IMG/VR virus record: IMGVR_UViG_3300042893_000505 | Location: 1-24,640 of that record | Direction: 5' to 3' (one strand) | DNA: 24,640 nucleotides | Source of the DNA: a virus | Shown here: in pieces, positions 1 to 4,612 of the stretch | Layout of the letters: each line of letters opens with the position of its first letter | Numbering within the stretch: position 1 is the first letter of the stretch | The notes under the pieces: generated by a model | What the model was told of the DNA's origin: nothing | What the model saw: only the letters and a program-made list of their open reading frames with translations | Databases searched by the model: none | Made by a program: the position numbers and the translations under genes

Positions 1-829
1 CATCCTTCATGTATGCACGACTACCCAAGATGTTTTGAGTTATCTCTGCACCATGATAGCGAGAATTATTCCTAGCCTCGACTTCTAACTCGAAGCCTAA
101 GTGATACTGACCAGAGCCAAAGAACTCAGGTCGTGGTCGGTACGAATAACTATGGATGATTCCATTGTTATCATCCTCATCTGGGTCATACTGACAATCG
201 TAGTGTTCATCCCAATACTGCTCACCACAATCATCACAACTATGGAGATTAGCATCTATACAAGAGTCGCAAAACCTTTCACCATCCCAGCGACCAGTGT
301 CTGATAATCGGACAGTATCCTCGCAACACTCACAATAGTGGAAGTTATCTGAACCCCCATTATCATCCATGTAGACATCAGAGCAACTTTTACACCTATG
401 AATACCCTCAATCTGTACGAACTCCATGAACTCATGGTTGTCTGGCAGGTTGAAAGTCTCACGCATACGCCAACTTCTATACCTAACAATGGCAAAGTTG
501 GTGTCGCAATCCGCGCAACTGTTATCTGAACACCCTGAGTGAAGTGTGATGGGAGTAAAGTCAGCCAGTAAGCCCTCAGTAAAGCGCCAACGACCATTAT
601 CGTCAGCAGTCTCAGGCTTACCACAACATTGACAGACAGGGGTATCTCTTATGATAGGAAATTCCTCTAACTGTTGTTCGATTGTCCAATCCTCATCTAG
701 TCTGTGCCACGAGATGTGACACCCCATACAGTAGAGGCGTTGGTCTGCGGGTTGGCTAGAGTGAACGAATAGGTGGTCTGGCTTGTTGCACCTACGGCAC
801 ACTCCAATCTCAACATAGCCGAAACTCAT
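1..829 (-). CDS. Multi-zinc-ribbon protein with amidoligase-like domain (3' partial)
   Basis: The frame opens with ATG at 829-827 and stays open for 276 codons to the left edge, so the C-terminal part is missing. Seen: a string of cysteine pairs (CxxC at residues 11-14, 34-37, 105-108, 146-149, 187-190, 198-201; CxCC at 66-69 and 166-169), consistent with several zinc ribbons. A tyrosine/proline-rich linker (about 228-240) follows, then GFELEVE at residues 245-251. Known: a G-x-E-L/I-E-x-E strand opens the glutamine-synthetase-fold amidoligases (Amidoligase_2 type), and phage members often carry zinc ribbons in front. Inferred: an ATP-dependent COOH-NH2 ligase acting on a peptide, cell-wall or protein substrate. 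The catalytic remainder lies outside the window. The gene starts 1 nt after the stop of the upstream membrane-protein gene, so the two are probably co-transcribed. The copy of the 15-bp palindrome at 847-861 precedes its start. Confidence 0.7.
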   Translation of the reverse strand, partial: MSFGYVEIGVCRRCNKPDHLFVHSSQPADQRLYCMGCHISWHRLDEDWTIEQQLEEFPIIRDTPVCQCCGKPETADDNGRWRFTEGLLADFTPITLHSGCSDNSCADCDTNFAIVRYRSWRMRETFNLPDNHEFMEFVQIEGIHRCKSCSDVYMDDNGGSDNFHYCECCEDTVRLSDTGRWDGERFCDSCIDANLHSCDDCGEQYWDEHYDCQYDPDEDDNNGIIHSYSYRPRPEFFGSGQYHLGFELEVEARNNSRYHGAEITQNILGSRAYMKD

Positions 830-830
830 G

Positions 831-1007
831 TTACTTGCTTTCTACTGTCTGATTATCAGACGCTTGGCGAGCGATAATCCATGCCTTGCGATACTCGCTG
901 ACTGCGCGGGTAAGTCTGGCGTTAGCAACTGCGGTTGTGATTACTAGCGATACTGAAACAACTAGCGCAATCATTACTGCTAGGATGTCTCCTGTTGATA
1001 GGTACAT
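831..1007 (-). CDS. Small single-pass membrane protein (58 aa)
   Basis: ATG at 1007-1005, preceded by an AAAGGAAAG Shine-Dalgarno at normal spacing; TAA at 833-831. Seen: a short N-terminus, one hydrophobic stretch at about residues 8-29 (DILAVMIALVVSVSLVITTA), then a basic tail with R, K and a tryptophan. This predicts one membrane span with a cytoplasmic C-terminus by the positive-inside rule. The gene abuts the zinc-ribbon/amidoligase gene downstream (TAACATG junction), so it probably shares its transcript. The 15-bp palindrome at 847-861 lies inside its last codons and is read as SDNQT. No family recognised; small membrane proteins of this form in phages include holin-like and superinfection-related proteins, but nothing here shows either function. 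Confidence 0.72.
   Translation of the reverse strand: MYLSTGDILAVMIALVVSVSLVITTAVANARLTRAVSEYRKAWIIARQASDNQTVESK
847..861. promoter_or_regulatory. 15-bp start-associated palindrome, copy 1
   Basis: GTCTGATTATCAGAC is a perfect 7-1-7 palindrome lying 17 bp upstream of the ATG of the zinc-ribbon/amidoligase gene, inside the 3' end of the 58-aa gene. It is identical, allowing for strand at the central base, to the copies at 1028-1042 and 1981-1995. As RNA it could form a 6-bp stem with a UAA loop just before the ribosome binding site; as DNA it looks like a dimer operator. Confidence 0.75.
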
Positions 1008-1027
1008 TGTCTTTCCTTTCGGTTGTT

Positions 1028-1042
1028 GTCTGATTATCAGAC
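1028..1042. promoter_or_regulatory. 15-bp start-associated palindrome, copy 2
   Basis: GTCTGATTATCAGAC, perfect palindrome, 20 bp upstream of the ATG of the 58-aa membrane-protein gene and immediately before its Shine-Dalgarno. If the promoter at 1075-1103 is right, the palindrome sits in the transcribed leader. Confidence 0.78.
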
Positions 1043-1074
1043 GGGTTGATGTGTGCGTTATTGCCCACTATCTA

Positions 1075-1103
1075 AATCTAGTGCATACGCATAGCAGAGT
1101 CAA
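1075..1103 (-). promoter_or_regulatory. Candidate sigma-70 promoter for the 58-aa / amidoligase pair
   Basis: On the minus strand, TTGACT (plus 1098-1103) is followed after exactly 17 bp by TAGATT (plus 1075-1080). This gives a leader of about 60 nt that includes the palindrome at 1028-1042 and the ribosome binding site. The gene upstream on this strand shows the same TTGACT box with the same spacing. Motif-based only. Confidence 0.42.
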
Positions 1104-1123
1104 GCATCTAAAATGACGGTCAG

Positions 1124-1241
1124 GACTACGGCTGAACACGACTACGGCTGAGCCCGCCCCTACCCGACACAAACCTAAAGGCGACTACGGCTGAACTCAC
1201 GACCCCCAACACAAACTAACCGACACAAACCCAACACAAAC
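1124..1241. repeat. Interleaved array of two short direct repeats
   Basis: Repeat A, GACTACGGCTGA, occurs at 1124-1135, 1140-1151 and 1183-1194. Repeat B, CCRACACAAAC, occurs at 1164-1174, 1206-1216, 1220-1230 and 1231-1241. The order is A A B A B B B, all in one orientation. The stretch is non-coding and lies between the terminators of the 212-aa gene and the promoter of the next pair. Such arrays are typical of protein-binding sites such as iterons or enhancers; which of these applies is not shown. Confidence 0.7.
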
Positions 1242-1270
1242 AAAAAACATTTTTCGCGCCCCGCGAAATG
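1242..1270 (-). terminator. Intrinsic terminator T2 of the 212-aa gene
   Basis: The minus strand reads a stem CATTTCGCG / CGCG(AA)AAATG with a GGG loop (plus 1248-1270; 9 bp with a 2-nt bulge), followed directly by TTTTTT (plus 1242-1247). It is the second of two tandem terminators behind the 212-aa gene. An alternative 7-bp stem, TTTCGCG/CGCGAAA, uses the same bases. Confidence 0.65.
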
Positions 1271-1280
1271 CGGGCATGGA

Positions 1281-1312
1281 AAAGCCCGCCCCGCGATTAA
1301 GCGAGACGGGCT
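1281..1312 (-). terminator. Intrinsic terminator T1 of the 212-aa gene
   Basis: The minus strand forms a 12-bp stem AGCCCGTCTCGC / GCGGGGCGGGCT (two G-U pairs) around a TTAATC loop, ending in CTTTTCC. It starts 13 bp after the TAA of the 212-aa gene, the standard position for a Rho-independent terminator. Confidence 0.75.
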
Positions 1313-1325
1313 AAACCCTTTGGAA

Positions 1326-1964
1326 TTATGCGGCTTGAACTATGACCGCCTTCACGCCTTGAACCGCCTCGGCATTTTTAATCGCCTTCTGCAATTCTGC
1401 GACCAACATGCGAGCCTTCTTTGTATCCTCAATTTTTGCCCCGCCTTTAAGCGCCCCGCCCAGAGATGCGATTAACTCTGAAACCGTTGCGACCTTTGGT
1501 GCTTTATCCTTCTCGCTTCCAGTTTGCTTACCCGCCCCGCGCTCGCCTTGCTTTGGGATAGTCGCTTCAATCTCATCAAGCGTTAAGCCCTTAGAGATGA
1601 GAGCGTTAAAGCCCTCGGCTTTGTGAACCTTGCGACCTTGCGTTGATACGGAAAACAGGCGCTTAAGCGTTGCGCCTTCTCCGCCTTCAATTTTGGAAAG
1701 TACGCCAACCGTTAAAACATGCTCAGCCCAAGCAGATGAGAAAGACGGAAGTGAACCGACCTTCTCGGCTTCTTTGATAGTTAATTGACCACCGCGAACA
1801 GATAGGAAACCCTGCGCCATTTGGCTATGCAATTTCCAAAACGCCTTGAACTCACTTTCCAATGACCCACCGACCACAGCCGTAAATTCTGCGACCAATG
1901 ATGCGTCTGCTTCTGATGATGCCTTTGCCTTTGGTGTTGCTTTCTCGTTCTTTGTTGATGTCAT
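1326..1964 (-). CDS. Orphan 212-aa phage protein of unknown function
   Basis: ATG at 1964-1962 is chosen because AAGGGAG lies at good spacing before it. A longer in-frame start at 1997 would translate the 15-bp palindrome and has no ribosome binding site. Seen: a lysine/alanine/serine-rich, probably disordered N-terminus (residues 1-25), a mixed alpha-type central region with a few tryptophans (about 26-140), a K/G/E-rich linker (about 140-160) and a C-terminal predicted helix rich in K, A and E. No cysteines, signal peptide or membrane span. Not recognised. It is a single-gene transcript, preceded by a promoter candidate and the palindrome and closed by two terminators. That suggests a separately controlled, possibly abundant early product. 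Its base composition is richer in G+C than the late genes. Confidence 0.75.
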   Translation of the reverse strand: MTSTKNEKATPKAKASSEADASLVAEFTAVVGGSLESEFKAFWKLHSQMAQGFLSVRGGQLTIKEAEKVGSLPSFSSAWAEHVLTVGVLSKIEGGEGATLKRLFSVSTQGRKVHKAEGFNALISKGLTLDEIEATIPKQGERGAGKQTGSEKDKAPKVATVSELIASLGGALKGGAKIEDTKKARMLVAELQKAIKNAEAVQGVKAVIVQAA

Positions 1965-1980
1965 TTCTTTGTTCTCCCTT

Positions 1981-1995
1981 GTCTGATAATCAGAC
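1981..1995. promoter_or_regulatory. 15-bp start-associated palindrome, copy 3
   Basis: GTCTGATAATCAGAC on the plus strand, perfect 7-1-7 palindrome, 16-17 bp upstream of the ATG of the 212-aa gene and directly before its AAGGGAG. Confidence 0.78.
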
Positions 1996-2019
1996 ACCTA
2001 TTTGATGTCCAATAAGATA

Positions 2020-2048
2020 ATTGAATCATCTTTCCGAACCAAAGTCAA
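2020..2048 (-). promoter_or_regulatory. Candidate promoter for the 212-aa gene
   Basis: On the minus strand TTGACT (plus 2043-2048) is followed after 17 bp by TTCAAT (plus 2020-2025), a 4/6 match to the -10 consensus. The same -35 box and spacing occur at 1075-1103 upstream of the other leftward transcript, which adds weight. The leader would be about 50 nt and include the palindrome. Confidence 0.38.
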
Positions 2049-2163
2049 AGAGGCTAGAGAACTTTCTTTCCAGCCCTATCCGAACCCGCCCGAAGGAATA
2101 CCCGCCAGAAGCCACAGGAAGCCCCTAGAAGCCCGAAGCCCAGAACGGTAGGCAGATAGTCAC

Positions 2164-2174
2164 CCAACACAAAC
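2164..2174. repeat. Isolated fifth copy of repeat B
   Basis: CCAACACAAAC, identical to two members of the 1124-1241 array, lies about 920 bp from it on the other side of the 212-aa gene, 24 bp before the T-tract of the leftward terminator. Confidence 0.55.
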
Positions 2175-2197
2175 CACACGCTTATTCGCAGACCCAG

Positions 2198-2233
2198 AAA
2201 AATCCGCGCTCGCGACCTAAAGGTCGCTCGCGG
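2198..2233 (-). terminator. Strong leftward intrinsic terminator with no leftward gene in front
   Basis: The minus strand reads stem CCGCG / CGCGG enclosing GCGACC-TTTA-GGTCGC with a small internal loop (plus 2204-2233), followed by ATTTTT (plus 2198-2203). The T-tract is on the minus side only. No leftward coding gene lies within the 500 bp upstream. Confidence 0.65.
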
Positions 2234-2375
2234 TAGACCCTCGCGGGTTATTAAATCGCGTAAGCGATACTAAAAGACCGCCCGTCCTTCAGACGGGATA
2301 GAGGATAAAGACGCGAATGCGCTCGTTCCTCGCGCTCATCATTCGCCAAAAAACTTCGTGGTCGCTTGCACGACC
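2204..2375 (-). ncRNA. Candidate structured leftward RNA (six-hairpin block)
   Basis: Six stem-loops in 172 bp. In plus coordinates: 2360-2375 (GGTCG/CGACC), 2313-2346 (GCGAATG/CATTCGC with an inner GCGC element), 2281-2297 (CCCGTC/GACGGG), 2255-2268 (ATCGC/GCGAT), 2237-2248 (ACCC/GGGT, a GCGA tetraloop on the minus strand) and 2204-2233 (terminator). Read leftward, hairpins one, three and six are followed by T-runs. No open frame longer than about 17 codons starts here. An untranslated RNA is a reasonable reading; a multi-terminator insulator or packaging/replication structure is the alternative. Confidence 0.35.
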
Positions 2376-2450
2376 CCAGTGCTTGTTATACACGTCCCGT
2401 GTAGTATTACACTATCGCCCAAAAATATTTTCACGGTATTTGGGCTCAGT

Positions 2451-2481
2451 GTGACCTATATGTCCGTATTAATACTATAAT
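2451..2481 (+). promoter_or_regulatory. Candidate late promoter
   Basis: A perfect TATAAT at 2476-2481 lies in an AT-rich island; the best -35 is GTGACC at 2451-2456, with a longer than ideal 19-bp spacer. It points toward the terminase operon, giving a leader of about 250 nt. A TATAGT reading on the minus strand overlaps the same bases, so a divergent promoter is possible. Confidence 0.38.
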
Positions 2482-2485
2482 TTAA

Positions 2486-2499
2486 GTGACTTCAGTCAC
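2486..2499. promoter_or_regulatory. Dyad over the expected late start site
   Basis: GTGACT-TC-AGTCAC is a perfect 6-2-6 inverted repeat beginning 5 bp after the TATAAT box, where transcription would start. That is a usual place for a repressor operator. Its half-site GTGAC also occurs at 2451 in the -35 region. Confidence 0.35.
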
Positions 2500-2600
2500 A
2501 TTTGTAATATAGTACCGTTCGGTTTTTGTATTTGAACGGGTTAGTATATATGTAACCTATAAACGAACGACTGGCACAGAGTGAGTTTATCTGACTGTGA

Positions 2601-2687
2601 GTAGGTGGCTAAGGTAGACGAACGCTAGTGAGTCTGGCTTGAAGCCAGCCTACGAACCACGGGGGTAGCGAGCGCGCTTTTAGCGCG
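2601..2687 (+). promoter_or_regulatory. Foldable leader upstream of terminase gene
   Basis: CTGGCTTGAAGCCAG (2634-2648) is a perfect local hairpin/palindrome. Its right half can instead pair over a distance: 2601-2610 (GTAGGTGGCT) with 2643-2653 (AGCCAGCCTAC), 10 bp with one bulge. A third hairpin, CGCGCT-TTT-AGCGCG, lies at 2673-2687. The two pairings of 2643-2648 exclude each other. Confidence 0.35.
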
Positions 2688-2739
2688 AGCGAAGGGGTGT
2701 AAACCCTGGTGGTTATATAAGGTTTTTAAAAGGGGAGTT

Positions 2740-4611
2740 ATGGCAGCGGGTAAAGGTAGCGAGCACCACAATGTCAAGGCTTTGAGAGAAGCCAAGGCAA
2801 AGGTATTAGAGTTTGTAAAGCAGGGGCTATCTCTAGAAGATGCCATAGCCAGGGCAGATCGTAAGCCAGATGTCATGAAAGACTGGCGCAAGGACGATGC
2901 CTTTATGAAGGCCCTGGACAAGGCCCGCAGCGAAGGTGAGAAGGTTCTCTCCATTGTCACAGGAGATGCCAAGTTTAAGATAGGCTTTGAGGAGTTCTCG
3001 AAAGAGTTCCTGGATAGCCCGATCTTCCCCCATCACCGCTCTTGGATTGACATCATTGAAAACCGTGAGCCGTCCTACATGCATGAGTCGATGGTCTACG
3101 AGCCAGCCAGCCCTAAGCGTCTGTTGCTAAATGTACCCCCCGAGCATGCCAAGTCTACCGTGATCACAGTCAACTACTGTGTCTATCGGATAGCCATGGA
3201 TCCCAATATTAAAATTACGATTGTCTCTAAAACGCAGGAACGCGCCAAGGAGTATCTCTACTCAATCAAGCAGCGTCTGTCACATGAGCGCTGGGCCAAG
3301 ATGCAATCTGTCTATGGCTCCTCTGGTGGTTGGAAAGAAGATGCAGATACCTGGAAGGCTGATCGTATTTATCTCAGCCGCGATTCCACAGAGAAGGACC
3401 CGACTGTTCAGGCTCTGGGTGTTGGTGGTCAGATCACTGGCGCACGTTCTAACCTTATTATTCTGGATGACGTCGTTACTACCTCAAATGCCCACGAATG
3501 GGAAAAGCAACTCCTCTGGCTCCAAAGAGACGTTGTGACAAGACTTGGTGATAATGGTAAACTACTTATCGTAGGAACCCGTATTGCTTCAAATGATTTA
3601 TATCGTGAGATTAGAAATCCTGACCACTGGACGGGTGGCAGGACTCCCTTTACATACATGTCGATGCCTGCAGTATTGGAGTTAAATGATGATCCCGAGA
3701 AATGGGTTACGCTCTGGCCAAAGTCAAACATACCCTGGGAGGGTTCTGATGAAAACATCCTTCCCGATGAAGACGGTCTTTATCCTAAATGGAACGGGCC
3801 AGCACTCTTTCGCAGACGTTCAGAAGTATCTCCTTCTGCTTGGGCACTTGTTTATCAGCAACAAGACGTCCAAGAAGATTCTATATTTCCGCCTACGTGC
3901 GTACAAGGTTCGATCAACAGGATGCGAAAACGCGGGATCCTAAAGCCTGGCACTCCTGGGCATCCTAGTGAAAAAGGTCAGTGGTACACCATCATGGGCT
4001 TAGACCCAGCGATGAGTGGTAATACCGCTGCTGTTATTATGACGGTTGACCGTCAGACAAGAAAACGCTACATCCTAGATGTAGAGAACATGCAAGAGCC
4101 TACTCCACAAAAGATCCAGAATCTTATTGAGGACTGGGTTGACAAGTATCGTCCACAAGAACTACGTATTGAAACTAACGCTCATCAGAAGGCATACGCT
4201 TTAGATGATGTGCTTAGGTCCTTCCTAGCATCTACTGGTGTGAAGTTCTCTAGTCAGTTTACTGGTAGAAACAAGTGGGATACAAGTTTTGGTGTAGCAG
4301 CCATGTCTGGTCTCTTTGGAACTATGCGTGGCAATACACATCAAAATGATAACTTAATCGAGATGCCATCTCAGGATGGCTCCGAAGGTATAAAGGCTTT
4401 GATCCAACAATTGATCACTTGGAAGCCTGACACTAAAGGCAAGACAGACTGCGTGATGGCTTTGTGGTTCTGTGAACTAAGAGCACGTGAAGTCATTGGC
4501 ACTACCCGTATGGGTCAGAGCCACTTGCCTAATAAGTGGGCAACTGAAAGACAAAAGAATACTCGATACATAGTTAATCTTAACGATTACGAATTAGGCG
4601 AACAGGAATAA
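2740..4611 (+). CDS. terL: Terminase large subunit (packaging ATPase/nuclease)
   Basis: 623 aa; ATG preceded by AGGGGAG. Powers DNA translocation into the prohead and cuts the genome. Seen in order: an N-terminal helical region (about residues 15-65) resembling a small DNA-binding element; a Walker A-like loop PPEHAKST at 133-140; Walker B LIILDD at 239-244; a coupling motif LLIVGTR at 275-281; and an RNase H-fold nuclease domain from about 415. Its acidic residues are D422 (GLDPAMSGN), E478 (RIETN) and D570 (KTDCVMALWF). Both domains look intact and the length is typical. No separate small-terminase gene is visible upstream; the N-terminal region may partly replace it, or the small subunit may lie elsewhere. 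First gene of the late operon; the portal gene starts 1 nt after its stop. Confidence 0.93.
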   Translation: MAAGKGSEHHNVKALREAKAKVLEFVKQGLSLEDAIARADRKPDVMKDWRKDDAFMKALDKARSEGEKVLSIVTGDAKFKIGFEEFSKEFLDSPIFPHHRSWIDIIENREPSYMHESMVYEPASPKRLLLNVPPEHAKSTVITVNYCVYRIAMDPNIKITIVSKTQERAKEYLYSIKQRLSHERWAKMQSVYGSSGGWKEDADTWKADRIYLSRDSTEKDPTVQALGVGGQITGARSNLIILDDVVTTSNAHEWEKQLLWLQRDVVTRLGDNGKLLIVGTRIASNDLYREIRNPDHWTGGRTPFTYMSMPAVLELNDDPEKWVTLWPKSNIPWEGSDENILPDEDGLYPKWNGPALFRRRSEVSPSAWALVYQQQDVQEDSIFPPTCVQGSINRMRKRGILKPGTPGHPSEKGQWYTIMGLDPAMSGNTAAVIMTVDRQTRKRYILDVENMQEPTPQKIQNLIEDWVDKYRPQELRIETNAHQKAYALDDVLRSFLASTGVKFSSQFTGRNKWDTSFGVAAMSGLFGTMRGNTHQNDNLIEMPSQDGSEGIKALIQQLITWKPDTKGKTDCVMALWFCELRAREVIGTTRMGQSHLPNKWATERQKNTRYIVNLNDYELGEQE

Positions 4612-4612
4612 A

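Larger units (their letters stand above)
1008..1325. other. Leftward intergenic region: palindrome, promoter, repeat array, tandem terminators
   Basis: These 318 bp have no convincing gene. In leftward order they hold two intrinsic terminators (1281-1312, 1242-1270), an interleaved repeat array (1124-1241), a TTGACT-N17-TAGATT promoter candidate (1075-1103) and a 15-bp palindrome (1028-1042). A rightward 76-codon frame starting at 886 enters this region but has no ribosome binding site and lies antisense to the membrane-protein gene. Confidence 0.65.
1965..2739. other. Divergent non-coding region between leftward genes and late operon
   Basis: About 775 bp with no credible gene on either strand. 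It contains the palindrome (1981-1995) and a leftward promoter (2020-2048), a GAAGCCC-rich stretch (about 2104-2140), a stray copy of repeat B (2164-2174), and a hairpin block with leftward terminator (2198-2375). Further right are paired hairpins at 2389-2412, an inverted repeat GCCCAAA/TTTGGGC (2417-2445), a rightward promoter with dyad (2451-2499), an inverted repeat CCGTTC/GAACGG (about 2515-2538) and a foldable leader (2601-2687). This position next to the terminase is also where a packaging site could lie, but no site can be assigned by eye. Confidence 0.7.

Noticed and set aside
256-624. Leftward 122-codon frame
   Set aside because: It lies in another frame of the zinc-ribbon/amidoligase gene, whose cysteine pattern shows it to be the real frame.
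886-1116. Rightward 76-codon frame
   Set aside because: It is antisense to the 58-aa membrane-protein gene, has no ribosome binding site and ends in the regulatory region.
1124-1241. CRISPR-like array
   Set aside because: The repeats are only 11-12 bp, of two kinds, and unevenly spaced, and there are no cas genes.
1965-1997. Upstream start of the 212-aa gene at 1997
   Set aside because: It would translate the 15-bp palindrome and lacks a ribosome binding site, while the ATG at 1964 has AAGGGAG at good spacing.
2307-2346. 17-codon leader peptide on the minus strand starting near 2340
   Set aside because: No Shine-Dalgarno, and it lies within a hairpin; too weak to call as a gene.
2590-2700. 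Possible tRNA in the hairpin-rich leader
   Set aside because: A GTTCG-like segment and stems are present, but no acceptor, D and T arms fit the tRNA layout on either strand.
2625-2972. Leftward 115-codon frame across the terminase start
   Set aside because: Antisense to a clear terminase gene, with no ribosome binding site and a serine/leucine-rich shadow composition.
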